A stretch of DNA of 34,397 bases from Bordetella parapertussis. GTDB taxonomy: Bacteria > Pseudomonadota > Gammaproteobacteria > Burkholderiales > SG8-41. Shown in pieces: positions 9,093 to 17,032 of the stretch. The stretch covers positions 1 through 34,397 of the forward strand of contig CAMBGJ010000009.1 of assembly GCA_945865805.1 (NCBI GenBank), in the 5' to 3' direction. The translations under genes were made by a program, and so were the position numbers. The first letter of the stretch is position 1. Every line of letters begins with the position of its first letter. Below the pieces are notes generated by a model that did no database searches, was not told the origin of the DNA, and saw only the letters and a program-made list of their open reading frames with translations.

Positions 9093-10328
9093 ATGCTCAA
9101 TTTCGACACAACGGCAGCAAGGGGCAGTTTGCAGGTCGCTGGAACCGCATTACTTTCGCGCCGCGCGCGGTCGCGCGAAGTGCCGATGCAGGAAATACCG
9201 GTCTACCAAAGCGAGATGTGGACCGCATTGCAGCGGCAGGCGAGTTCCATCCACGAAATTTCGTATCGCGCGTGCTACAAGCCGCAATTGCCCGCGTATT
9301 TCATCGAGCGGCTCACCGAACCCGGCGATGTGGTGTACGACCCCTTCAGCGGGCGCGGCACCACCGCCGTTGAAGCCGCGCTGCACGGACGCCGCGTGAT
9401 CGCCAACGATGTGAATCCGCTGTCATCGATACTCACGCAACCGCGCCTGGAACTGCCTGAGCTCGATGCCATCGAGGCGCGGCTCGGCACCCTGCATTTG
9501 CAAAGCCGGCAAAAAAAAGACATCGATCTGTCGATGTTCTACCACCCCGACACCGAGCGAGAGTTGCTCGCGCTGCGCAGCTATCTCACGGGCCGACGCG
9601 CGGATTACAGCGAAGACGCCACCGACCGCTGGATACGCATGGTCGCCACCAACCGGCTCACCGGCCATTCGCCCGGATTTTTTTCGGTCTACACACTGCC
9701 GCCGAATCAGGCCGCCTCGCCGGACAATCAGATCCGCATCAACGAACGGCTAAAGCAACAACCCTCGTACCGTGATGTCCGTGCTTTGATTCTGCGTAAA
9801 TCGCGGCAACTGCAAGGTAAGCTCACGCCGCAACAGCGCGATAACCTGCGTGCCGCCGCCGACAGCGCCACCTTCATGGAAGACAGCGCCGCCAGCACGC
9901 TGGGCATTCCCACCGAAGTGGTCAAACTCACCGTGACCTCGCCACCGTTTCTGGATGTGGTGCAGTACGCCAAAGATAATTGGCTGCGTTGCTGGTTTAA
10001 CGCGCTCGACGCCGCAGACATCGCCGCACGCATCACCATGTGCAGCACCGTCTCGCACTGGTCTACGGCGATGCTCGAAGTGCTGCGCGAACTCTACCGC
10101 GTCACCGTGCCCAACGGCTGGGTGGCGTTTGAAGTCGGCGAAGTGCGCGGCGGCAAAATCAAACTCGAAGAAATCGTCGCCCCCATCGGCATCTCGGCGG
10201 GCTTTGCCTGCATGGCGGTGGCGATCAACGCGCAGAAATTCACCAAGACAGCGAACATCTGGGGCGTGTCGAACAACAGCCTGGGCACAAATACGAATCG
10301 GATTGTGTTGTTTCGTAAGCCGGTGTAA
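9093..10328 (+). CDS. Solitary DNA methyltransferase (N4-cytosine/N6-adenine type)
   Basis: The 411-residue protein carries the AdoMet-binding motif I in DPFSGRGTT (residues 83-91), preceded by a motif X-like KPQLPAYFIERL, and the catalytic motif IV as TSPPF (282-286). About 190 residues between them probably hold target recognition. The order (motif I, long spacer, catalytic motif) is that of alpha-class amino methyltransferases, while the wording DPFxGxGTT and TSPP resembles beta-class m4C/m6A enzymes. Ser-Pro-Pro favours N4-cytosine modification but does not prove it. A strong GGGAGGT site at 9081-9087 fixes the ATG at 9093. No restriction endonuclease is next to it, so it is either a solitary methylase or a remnant of a restriction-modification system. 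REP-like elements lie on both sides. Confidence 0.87.
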   Translation: MLNFDTTAARGSLQVAGTALLSRRARSREVPMQEIPVYQSEMWTALQRQASSIHEISYRACYKPQLPAYFIERLTEPGDVVYDPFSGRGTTAVEAALHGRRVIANDVNPLSSILTQPRLELPELDAIEARLGTLHLQSRQKKDIDLSMFYHPDTERELLALRSYLTGRRADYSEDATDRWIRMVATNRLTGHSPGFFSVYTLPPNQAASPDNQIRINERLKQQPSYRDVRALILRKSRQLQGKLTPQQRDNLRAAADSATFMEDSAASTLGIPTEVVKLTVTSPPFLDVVQYAKDNWLRCWFNALDAADIAARITMCSTVSHWSTAMLEVLRELYRVTVPNGWVAFEVGEVRGGKIKLEEIVAPIGISAGFACMAVAINAQKFTKTANIWGVSNNSLGTNTNRIVLFRKPV

Positions 10329-10334
10329 GCACTC

Positions 10335-10428
10335 CGTAGGACGGGAGGGCGCCTTTGCGTATCCCGCCTGCGGCGAATATCACGAACATTACGAACATTA
10401 CGTAAGGCGGGATGGCTCCCGCCCTACG
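10335..10428. repeat. Imperfect inverted repeat with internal 9-bp direct repeat
   Basis: CGTAGGACGGGAGGGCGCC (10335-10353) is matched by an inverted GGATGGCTCCCGCCCTACG (10410-10428). ACGAACATT is repeated in tandem inside (10382-10399). This GTAGGGCGGG-type element is a common dispersed repeat of proteobacteria. Confidence 0.7.
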
Positions 10429-10466
10429 CACTATTTGTAGTTCGCCTGGAGCTCACCAACGGCAGC

Positions 10467-11822
10467 CTACAAAATATCCTTTAAAAACAAATACATATCA
10501 TCAACCTCGTGCAGCACATCCATGTGCGCGCGCAGTTGATCGTACTGCGGCCCGGTCACCGGCCAACGGCTTTGCAAAAAACAGTCGCGGAATTTTTCTT
10601 CGGCCGCTTGCGGTGAAATCGGGCGGCCTTCGCTGCCCGCCACATCGTTGATGCGGCAGGACAGCTCGCCGTGCTTGCCTGTCTGCATGCGCAGTTGCAC
10701 CGGCCCGCGCGTGCCGGTTTGTGTGGTATCCACTTTCAAAGTGATCTTGCCCATGTGCGCGGCGATCAATGGATCGCGCGCGGCGGCGGGTTGAATTTCG
10801 GCCAGCCCCAGGCGGCGGCGCACCAGTGCGCAGGCGATGGAGTAGCGCAGATTAAATTGTACCGCCACTTGCGCGTCGCCGCTCGGGTCGTAATCGCCGC
10901 CGACGATGCGCTCCATATAGGGCGTGATGGTGGCCTCAATGCCGAGCACGTCATCGGGCTTGAGGTCGTAATGCGCGACCAATTGCAGCGTGGCATCAAT
11001 CGCCGTGTGGTTGCAGCCACAACTCGGATACAGCTTGAGGGTCGCCTGATCGTTGTCGAAACGTTTGCCCATGTCGTGCAGGAGCACCGCTGGATCGCCC
11101 GCCTGGTAGAGCGCGTAGAAACCGAACTTGCCTTCAATCACGTCCAGCGGCGCGGTGATTCCACGTTGCGCCAGCAGCGCCGATTGCACGCCGGCACGCG
11201 CGGCAAAAGCCGCCAGCATACGTTTGGCGAGCGAGGGCTGAATATTGGCCTGCTGCGTGCCCGAGGCCTGCAAAAAAGCCAATCCCAAGGCATGTTGCGT
11301 TTGTTCAACATCGAGCTTCAGCAAACGCGCGCAAGCCGCCGCCGCGCCGAAGCCAGCCATCGCTGCCGTGTAATGAAAACCACGATTCGGGTACGCGGCC
11401 GCGGCACCAAAGCGATGCGTAATGTCGCAGCCCAGCACCAGTGCCGCGAGAAATTCCTGCCCGGATGCATGCTGCCGCTGCGCCATCGCCAACGTGGCGG
11501 GTAGCACCGCCACGTAAGCGTGTACCGCCACGCCCAAGCCTATCGAATCGTATTCAATCGCGGCCGCTGTCATACTGTTAATGAAGGCTGCTGAGGCAGC
11601 AGGCAAGCGCCCACCATATACCCACGCGCAAGCATCCTCGCGCCCGCCGTCCTCCGCCAACAGCGCGTGGGTTTCCTGGCACCCCGGCGCATCGGCACCG
11701 GCCCATGCTGCTGCCAGGGTGTCGAGCATCAGGCGTTGCGCGGCTTCGACGTTGGCCTGTGGGATTGCCGCGAAGGGCGTTTCGATGGCGTGTTGCGCGA
11801 GGTGGTGGGTGAGGCTGGTCAT
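10467..11822 (-). CDS. MmgE/PrpD family protein
   Basis: The 451-residue protein belongs to the family of 2-methylcitrate dehydratase (PrpD) and cis-aconitate decarboxylase. Supporting stretches are DTLAAAWAGADAPG near the N-terminus, SMTAAAIEYDSIG, GCDITHRFGAAA, and KLYPSCGCNHTAIDATL in the second half. Length fits the family (about 450-480). No prpB or prpC is present, so this is probably one of the many MmgE/PrpD-like hydro-lyases of unknown substrate found beside Bug receptors. It is the last gene of the reverse-strand selenoprotein block, about 180 bases after the Bug gene and separated from it by a palindromic repeat. The final residues, MYLFLKDIL, are encoded through a copy of the oriented AT-rich motif, suggesting its 3' end was altered by that element. 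Confidence 0.9.
   Translation of the reverse strand: MTSLTHHLAQHAIETPFAAIPQANVEAAQRLMLDTLAAAWAGADAPGCQETHALLAEDGGREDACAWVYGGRLPAASAAFINSMTAAAIEYDSIGLGVAVHAYVAVLPATLAMAQRQHASGQEFLAALVLGCDITHRFGAAAAYPNRGFHYTAAMAGFGAAAACARLLKLDVEQTQHALGLAFLQASGTQQANIQPSLAKRMLAAFAARAGVQSALLAQRGITAPLDVIEGKFGFYALYQAGDPAVLLHDMGKRFDNDQATLKLYPSCGCNHTAIDATLQLVAHYDLKPDDVLGIEATITPYMERIVGGDYDPSGDAQVAVQFNLRYSIACALVRRRLGLAEIQPAAARDPLIAAHMGKITLKVDTTQTGTRGPVQLRMQTGKHGELSCRINDVAGSEGRPISPQAAEEKFRDCFLQSRWPVTGPQYDQLRAHMDVLHEVDDMYLFLKDIL
10482..10497 (+). repeat. Oriented AT-rich motif, copy 3
   Basis: TAAAAACAAATACATA is the only copy ending in ATA and not TTA. It lies inside the last codons of the reverse-strand MmgE/PrpD gene, about 13 bases before the stop. 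Confidence 0.65.
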
Positions 11823-11868
11823 ATTAATTCAGATCAAATTCGATTTCCGTGTACCCCAAAAACCAACC

Positions 11869-11951
11869 CTGTCATTCCCGCGAAAGCGGGAATCCATAAC
11901 ACTGTGCCATCTGGCACTCCCTATGGATTCCCGCTTTCGCGGGAATGACAG
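11869..11951. repeat. Palindromic repeat element, copy A (ATTCCCGCGAAAGCGGGAAT type)
   Basis: The 83-bp element has outer arms CATTCCCGCGAAAGCGGGAAT and its near-complement, each itself palindromic, around a core GTGCCATCTGGCAC. A second copy is at 27758-27836. The outer module resembles the ATTCCC…GGGAAT repeats known from Neisseria (dRS3) and other betaproteobacteria. It looks like a non-autonomous REP/MITE-like element. Confidence 0.85.
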
Positions 11952-12005
11952 GGAAAGTTTTTCACTTCCTTTAACAAGCGCCAGGTACCTACCGCTACCC
12001 CATCC

Positions 12006-12992
12006 TCAATCCAGCTTCGCCCCGCTCTCCTTCACCAGCTTCGCCCACTTCGCCAAATCAGCCAGCAGGTACTGACGAAACACTTCCGGCTCGCTGCCCA
12101 CCGGCTCAGCACCATCGGCGAGGACGCGGTCGGTGATGTCTTTTAGTTTGGTAATGCGCACCAGTTCACCGTGCAGTTTGCTCACCAGTGGCTGCGGCAA
12201 TTTGGGCGGTGCCATCACGCCGTACCAGCCGACCACTTCAAAACCCGGCACCTGCTCCGTCATCGCTGGCAGGTCGGCATACGACGGCACGCGTTTGGGT
12301 GCGGTGACAGCCAGCGCGCGCAGTTTGCCACTTTTGACCAGCGCCTGCGCCGCCGACATGCCGACAAAGTTGTAGTGGTATTGCCCCGCCACCAGATCAA
12401 TCAGCGATGGCGCGGAACCTTTGTAGGGGATGTGCTGCGCCTTGACCTTCGCCGCGAGATTGTAAAGTTCGCCCGCCAGATGGCCGCCGCTGCCGGTGCC
12501 CGCCGACCCGAAGTTGAGCGCGCCCTTGAAATTTTTGGTCCAATCGATAAATTCCTTGAGATTCTTCGGCGGCGACGACGGGTTGATCACCAGAATCAGG
12601 CCAGCGCGCGTGAGTTGCGAAATGGGCGTGAAATCATTGACCGCGTGATACGGCAATTTGGGATTTAACGCCGCGGTCACCGTGTGCTGGTGATACGCCA
12701 TGAACAGCGTGTAGCCGTCGGGCTGCGCCTTCGCCGTCAGCTCGCCCGCGATTACGCCCGAGGCGCTGGCGCGGTTATCCACCACGATCTGCTGCTTAAA
12801 CGTCTCGGTCATCTTCAGGCCAAACAGGCGCGCGAGGATGTCGGTGGTGCCGCCCGGCTGCGCTGGCGTAATGAGGCGTATGGGCCGGCTCGGATACTCG
12901 GCGAACTGCGCGGCGGGCTGCGCAAAAACAGCGGTGGAAAACAACGCGCAAGCTACTGGCGCCAGATATCTAACAATTTTACTCCGATACAT
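12006..12992 (-). CDS. Bug/TctC-family tricarboxylate-type solute-binding receptor
   Basis: The 328-residue protein starts with a Sec signal peptide (MYRSKIVRYL, hydrophobic core, cleavage near VFAQ at about residue 25). The mature part has the Bug-family opening YPSRPIRLITPAQPGGTTD, then VDNRASASGVIAGELTAKAQPDGYT and GSAGTGSGGHLAGELY. Bug receptors are periplasmic and capture small carboxylates or aromatic acids. No TctA/TctB membrane subunits are adjacent, as is common for the expanded Bug sets of Burkholderiales. AAAAGGAT on the reverse strand gives a ribosome site for the ATG at 12992 and overlaps the edge of an oriented AT-rich motif copy. The neighbours suggest a ligand used by the flavin monooxygenase/MmgE-PrpD block. 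Confidence 0.93.
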   Translation of the reverse strand: MYRSKIVRYLAPVACALFSTAVFAQPAAQFAEYPSRPIRLITPAQPGGTTDILARLFGLKMTETFKQQIVVDNRASASGVIAGELTAKAQPDGYTLFMAYHQHTVTAALNPKLPYHAVNDFTPISQLTRAGLILVINPSSPPKNLKEFIDWTKNFKGALNFGSAGTGSGGHLAGELYNLAAKVKAQHIPYKGSAPSLIDLVAGQYHYNFVGMSAAQALVKSGKLRALAVTAPKRVPSYADLPAMTEQVPGFEVVGWYGVMAPPKLPQPLVSKLHGELVRITKLKDITDRVLADGAEPVGSEPEVFRQYLLADLAKWAKLVKESGAKLD

Positions 12993-13002
12993 AAAAATCC
13001 TT

Positions 13003-13018
13003 TTAAAACAAATAGTTA
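13003..13018 (+). repeat. Oriented AT-rich motif, copy 4
   Basis: TTAAAACAAATAGTTA lies in the 34-base gap between the stop of the selenoprotein-partner gene (13027-13029) and the Bug start (12992). Read on the reverse strand, its flank supplies the AAAGGA ribosome site of the Bug gene. Confidence 0.75.
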
Positions 13019-13026
13019 TAAAACAA

Positions 13027-14064
13027 TTACAAAACTTCGCGCGTCACCGCACGCGAGTTGCCAAAGCACGGCACATAAGTCGTGTGCGTGCCTGGCCCAC
13101 CTGCAACGATGAACCAGATGTCTTCCGCTTTACGCGAGATGGCGAGCAGCGTGTCAGGCTTGATCTCGCCGTATTCATCGGTGCGCGACGCCTGCGCACG
13201 CAAAATTTCCTTCACCGACAGATGACTCGCCGGCATTTTGCTGAGTTCCCACAGCCGCTGTTTCACGTCACGCTTGGATAACCCGCCCGCCTTGAGGATG
13301 TCCGCGTGCTCGGGCGCGATCACCAGCCACGGCTCGCCACCGTGACAGTATTCATTACTCGCAGGATGCACCATGCATTCCGCGAACACACGCAACATTT
13401 CGGCCGCGTCCTTGGAATGCGTGTTCATGTTGAGCGTGCCTTCCGCGCCGACCACGGTCACGGTGCTCGCTTCGCGCGCAAAACCGCGTTCGACGTGCAA
13501 TGGCTCCCACGGACTCTGCGCCTCGTTTTCGCCGCAGCAGAAGGTGTATTTAGCAGGCTGGCCTTGCGTCGCGCGATCCATGTCGCCGGGTAACGCCCCG
13601 CCGATGTTTTGCAGGATCAGCCGCATGGCGCGGCCCATCGTTGCATTCGCCCACGAACCCTGCCCCAGGCAATTGAACGTGGCGTTGACGTCAAGCTGAT
13701 TCACGATCGGCCCGTTCAACACCAACCACACCGCCACCGGATTGGTCGTCGCCTCAATGCCCTGAATATTGAATTGCGCCTGCGCCACGGCGTCGGTCGC
13801 GGCTATCAGCACTGGCAGATACGCCGGTTCGCACCCCGCCATCACCGCGTTGATGGCGATGCGTTCCACCGTCGCTTCGCCAAAGCCCGGTGGCAACACG
13901 GCAACCACGTCGCCGGGCTTGCGTTTCGTGCCCGCCAGCATGCGTGCCACGCGTTCCTGTGTGGGCGGCACAATCGGCAGGCCGTCGCTCCAGCGGCGTT
14001 CGCGGTAGAGCTTGTTGATGGCGTCGAGATCGTCCAGCGCTTCGAAGGTGGCGGCAGCACTCAC
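13027..14064 (-). CDS. Uncharacterised selenoprotein-partner protein (SDGLPIVPPT family)
   Basis: The 345-residue soluble protein shows no signal peptide or membrane segment. Its conserved-looking parts are RERRWSDGLPIVPPT (about 21-35), GEATVERIAINAVMAGC, ANATMGRAMRLILQNIGGALPGD (about 138-160) and ENEAQSPWEPLHVERGF. I recognise these stretches from uncharacterised proteins in other bacteria, but no function is established to my knowledge. Translation starts at a GTG (14064-14062) overlapping the TGA stop of the selenoprotein (GTGA at 14061-14064). That overlap implies coupled translation and probably a shared process or complex. Cysteines include FCCGE near the middle, a possible redox or metal site. 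A catalytic role on the same substrate as the selenoprotein is inference. Confidence 0.82.
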   Translation of the reverse strand: MSAAATFEALDDLDAINKLYRERRWSDGLPIVPPTQERVARMLAGTKRKPGDVVAVLPPGFGEATVERIAINAVMAGCEPAYLPVLIAATDAVAQAQFNIQGIEATTNPVAVWLVLNGPIVNQLDVNATFNCLGQGSWANATMGRAMRLILQNIGGALPGDMDRATQGQPAKYTFCCGENEAQSPWEPLHVERGFAREASTVTVVGAEGTLNMNTHSKDAAEMLRVFAECMVHPASNEYCHGGEPWLVIAPEHADILKAGGLSKRDVKQRLWELSKMPASHLSVKEILRAQASRTDEYGEIKPDTLLAISRKAEDIWFIVAGGPGTHTTYVPCFGNSRAVTREVL

Positions 14065-14612
14065 GTTTTTGCTCCGTCTTTGGTCACCAGGTTCACGATG
14101 TCATCCACGCATTTTTCCGCGATCGTCCGCACTTCCTCGCGCTTACGCAGGCCAAACGGGTGCGGCATCACGGCTATCGGCAAATCTTTTTTACCCAGCG
14201 CGGAGGCCTGCGCGTGGCCCAGCGTTTTAAACGCCGTCGAGCAGATGGTCAGCGCGGCCTTGCCGCGTTTGGCCATCTCTACACTGTCGTGGATACTCCA
14301 CGACGTGCAGGAGCCTCAGTCGCCCGACCCGGTAATCACCAGGTCGCATTGCTCCACATATTCCTTGTAGACCGACTCTGGCGCGGGCACTGAGGCCGCG
14401 CGCTTGCGGCGTTTCAACACCTGCTTCACGCCATATTTGCTCATCAACAACTCGCCGATATCGTCGGCAAGATGATTAAAATTCGGCTTGGCGTTGTCGA
14501 TAAAACCCACCACTTTGCCGGCCAGCGATTCGAGCGTCGGCTTGGCGGATTCCACCTGCGCCGGCACTTTCGCGCGCGGCGCGGTAGGGTCATAGAGAAT
14601 GATGCTGTTCAT
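14061..14612 (-). CDS. UGSC-family selenoprotein (in-frame TGA read as selenocysteine)
   Basis: Ordinary translation splits this gene at a TGA (14318-14316). Reading it as selenocysteine gives one 183-residue protein with Sec99 in ITGSGD-U-GSCTSWSIHD, the Sec-Gly-Ser-Cys motif of the UGSC selenoprotein family known from marine and proteobacterial surveys. The frame stays open and protein-like on both sides: the first half has SLAGKVVGFIDNAKPNFNHL and the second has KAALTICSTAFKTLG and LPIAVMPHPFG. The UxxC arrangement suggests a thiol/selenol redox site. AAAGGAG on the reverse strand precedes the ATG at 14612. A SECIS-like hairpin follows the TGA. The stop overlaps the GTG of the next gene. 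Use of Sec requires selABC elsewhere in the genome, which the window cannot show. A decayed gene with a random nonsense codon is the alternative and is judged unlikely. Confidence 0.88.
14282..14318 (-). promoter_or_regulatory. Bacterial SECIS-like hairpin after the Sec TGA
   Basis: On the reverse strand the TGA is followed by 11 bases, then the perfect stem GTCGTGG (14304-14298), loop AGTAT (14297-14293) and CCACGAC (14292-14286). A further CAC/GTG pairing below it leaves one bulged A (14285). The apical loop starts 18 bases after the TGA and has G as its second base. Both agree with the bacterial SECIS rule (loop about 16-37 bases from the UGA, a G among the first two loop bases). SelB would bind here to direct Sec insertion. 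Confidence 0.75.
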
Positions 14613-14663
14613 GGCGCGCTCCTTTGCTTGCGGATAGCAAAAATTCAAGCAAATAATATTCAA

Positions 14664-14679
14664 TAAAATCAGATAGTTA
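14664..14679 (+). repeat. Oriented AT-rich motif, copy 5
   Basis: TAAAATCAGATAGTTA lies between the selenoprotein start and the stop of the upstream flavin monooxygenase. Its flank touches that stop codon (14683-14685). Confidence 0.72.
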
Positions 14680-14682
14680 CAA

Positions 14683-15930
14683 TCAAAACGTCGGGCTCTT
14701 AAATTCGCCACCCATGGCGATCATGCCCCACGTCGGCACCTGAACATCCATATTGAAGTTGATATGCCCCGCCGCCGCGTGCGCGTCGCGAAAACGCCGT
14801 TGCAGCGGCGCGCTGTCGTAGATGCCGTTGGCACCCATCATTTCGTGGAGGATGTCCACCGCCTCGGTCGCCATCTTCGTGGCCATCGCGGCGTTGCGGC
14901 GATACTTCATTTTGGTCTGCGTATCGAACGTGCCGCCGCCGTTGACGATCTCATTCGCCTCGATGCAATCGTGACGCAGCCAGTGACGCGCGGCGTCGAT
15001 CTTACCCGCCGCTATCGATACGCGCTGCTGCACCGAGTGAAAATCGCGCATTTTTGCCCCGGTGTAAGCGGTGCTGCGCGACTTCACGTGCTCGATCACT
15101 TCATCGAGCGCGCCCTGTGCGTTGCCGATCATGCAGCCGCCGATGCCATAACCGCCAAATCCCGCCAGCGGAATTTTGTATATCGGGTTGGTATGCACAC
15201 GCAAGCCGGGGAACTCATGTCCCGGCCGCGCCAACGCCATCGAGCATACGCGATGCGCGGGCACGAACGCCTTGTCAATCTTCACCGAGCGGCTGCCAGT
15301 GCCGCGCATGCCCAGCGTCTGCCAGTCGTCGATGATTTCGTAGTCGCTGCGTGGCACCATGTTCATCACCCAATCAACGGGTTTCGCATTTTCACCATCG
15401 CCGTCGTACACCACGCACGCCAGCATGTTCCATTCGCTGACATCCACACCCGACGAAAATCCCCATTTGCCGGAAAGCTCCAGCCCGCCATCCACGCGCC
15501 GCCCGCGCCCCTGAAAATACGCAATGCCTGAAGCAATGCCGATATCGGGATCATCGCCCCATACTTCCTCCTGACACTGCATCGGCCACAAACTCAACAG
15601 CCGGTGATGGCCGCCCAGATTGGTGAACGTCCACGCCGCCGAGGCATCGCCCTGCCCGAGCGTGTCGTTCAGATCCACCATCGACACATACGGCAGCTCC
15701 ATGCCTCCCCAGTACTTGGGCTGCATGTAGCGGAACAAACCGTTTTCGTGAAACGCGTTCTTCACGGTTTCGGTCATGTGCGTGGTTTTTTCCTGTTCGG
15801 CCGCGTTCGCCTTCAAAAACGGAATCATCGCCTGCGCGCGGCGTAGCGCCTCGGGTAAATCCACGTCGGCGAAGGATGGACGCTTGGGCTTCACAGATTT
15901 CGTGATTGATTGAATGACGGTATCCGGCAT
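14683..15930 (-). CDS. Acyl-CoA dehydrogenase-fold flavin monooxygenase (HsaA/HpaB-like)
   Basis: The 415-residue protein from the ATG at 15930 resembles the oxygenase components of two-component flavin monooxygenases with the acyl-CoA dehydrogenase fold. Visible landmarks are FHENGLFRYMQPKYWGGMELPY, GDASAAWTFTNLGGHHRLLSL, SGKWGFSSGVD in the beta domain, MRGTGSRSVKIDKAFVP, and a C-terminal helical bundle with MMGANGIYDSAPLQRRFRDAHAA. Such enzymes hydroxylate aromatic or steroid-derived substrates using reduced flavin from a partner. No reductase is adjacent; a flavodoxin-like gene and a nitroreductase lie 13 kb away and are not clearly linked. The frame is open to 16077, but the extra 49 residues are cysteine- and arginine-rich and unlike the family. 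It is the first gene of the selenoprotein block. Confidence 0.86.
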   Translation of the reverse strand: MPDTVIQSITKSVKPKRPSFADVDLPEALRRAQAMIPFLKANAAEQEKTTHMTETVKNAFHENGLFRYMQPKYWGGMELPYVSMVDLNDTLGQGDASAAWTFTNLGGHHRLLSLWPMQCQEEVWGDDPDIGIASGIAYFQGRGRRVDGGLELSGKWGFSSGVDVSEWNMLACVVYDGDGENAKPVDWVMNMVPRSDYEIIDDWQTLGMRGTGSRSVKIDKAFVPAHRVCSMALARPGHEFPGLRVHTNPIYKIPLAGFGGYGIGGCMIGNAQGALDEVIEHVKSRSTAYTGAKMRDFHSVQQRVSIAAGKIDAARHWLRHDCIEANEIVNGGGTFDTQTKMKYRRNAAMATKMATEAVDILHEMMGANGIYDSAPLQRRFRDAHAAAGHINFNMDVQVPTWGMIAMGGEFKSPTF

Positions 15931-15991
15931 GGCATTTCCAGGTAGGTTGAACTCGACTATGAGTCGGGACGATTGACCACGGTAGCAACAG

Positions 15992-16732
15992 TCAGTTCCA
16001 CGGCACGTCGGGCGCTTCGGCAAAAATACGCCGCAAACCCGCGGACCAGAAATGACCGATTTGCGCGAAATAGGCATCGCTGTCAGTAAAGCGTTGCCGC
16101 AACGTCACGCGCATCGTATCTTTTTCATAGGCCAGTAAATCGATGGGCGGCCCCACCGACAGATTACTGCGCATGGTGGAGTTAAACGACACCAGCAGAC
16201 ACTTGGCGACATCCTTCAGCGAGGTGTCAAAGCGCACCACGCGGTCAATAATCGGCTTGCCGTATTTGGTCTCACCGATCTGAAAAAAGTTGGTGTCGCG
16301 GCTCGATTCAATAAAGTTGCCCTGCGGATAAATCAGAAACAAGCGCTGCGCCTTGCCCTTGATTTGCCCGCCCAGCAGGAAGGTGCAGCCCGGATCGATA
16401 TTTTGCTGCGTCAATGCCGGGCCATCACGCGTAACCACTTCGCGCATGGTGTCGCCCACCAGGGCGGCCACGTCATACAGACTACGCAAGCCAAGAATAC
16501 CCTTGGGATCAATCTCGCCCGCATCGTTTTTCATGCGCAATTTGAGCAGACTGATCACGCTCTGCGTGGAAGCGAGGTTGCCCGCACACAGCAGAACAAT
16601 CACGCGGTCATCGGGCAACTCGATCACCGTCATCTTGCTGAAGGTGCCCAACTGGTCAACGCCGGCATTGGTACGCGAATCGGATGCAAAAACAATGCCA
16701 CAGTCCGTCGCTGCGGCCACACAGTACGTCAT
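15992..16732 (-). CDS. Anbu-type proteasome-like protease, divergent paralogue
   Basis: The 246-residue protein is an Anbu (ancestral beta-subunit) hydrolase related to HslV and 20S beta subunits. After Met removal Thr1 (MTYCVA) is the expected nucleophile; Asp17 in FASDSRTNAGVD and Lys32 in FSKM complete the expected catalytic set. Later landmarks are FLLGGQIKGKAQRLFLIYPQGNFIE, FQIGETKYGKPIIDR and VSFNSTMRSNLSVGPPIDL. It is clearly homologous along its whole length to the Anbu at 19530 in this window (more than half the residues look identical by eye). It is transcribed away from the Anbu operon across a 300-base shared region. All key residues are kept, so it is probably active, perhaps forming its own or mixed assemblies. 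Confidence 0.92.
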   Translation of the reverse strand: MTYCVAAATDCGIVFASDSRTNAGVDQLGTFSKMTVIELPDDRVIVLLCAGNLASTQSVISLLKLRMKNDAGEIDPKGILGLRSLYDVAALVGDTMREVVTRDGPALTQQNIDPGCTFLLGGQIKGKAQRLFLIYPQGNFIESSRDTNFFQIGETKYGKPIIDRVVRFDTSLKDVAKCLLVSFNSTMRSNLSVGPPIDLLAYEKDTMRVTLRQRFTDSDAYFAQIGHFWSAGLRRIFAEAPDVPWN

Positions 16733-17032
16733 GTACGATCATCCCTGTCGGAAAACCCACATCTTACCGCAGCATACGCCGCCCTTGCCGCACTTGCGCA
16801 AGAACGTGGTGCGCAGAAAGTTCCGCTACGCACCAATTTGCAGCGTGTTGTCCAAGTTTGTGCAACCATCAACGTGATCACGCCCAAACTGCCAACAATA
16901 CGCCGCACCTGCTTTATTTTTGCCATACAAAACAACAAGATAACCAGCCACGCCCATTCACAATGAAGGATGGCACGTCCCTTGCTGAACTATACCGGTG
17001 CGGAATACTCCGCGCTGAAATGAGACAAACCC
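16733..17032. other. Divergent promoter region between Anbu paralogue and Anbu operon
   Basis: The 300-base gap must hold promoters for both directions. No convincing hexamers, operator or hairpin was identified. A very degenerate resemblance to the oriented AT-rich motif at 16927-16942 was not accepted. Confidence 0.5.

Noticed and set aside
14061-14711. Treating 14316-14711 and 14061-14276 as two hypothetical genes or a nonsense-mutated pseudogene.
   Set aside because: The TGA sits exactly in the UGSC motif, is followed by a SECIS-like hairpin at the right distance, and the frame is otherwise intact with normal start and coupled stop.
16927-16942. A possible eleventh copy of the oriented AT-rich motif.
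   Set aside because: About four mismatches in 16 bases and no matching flanks; not distinguishable from chance.
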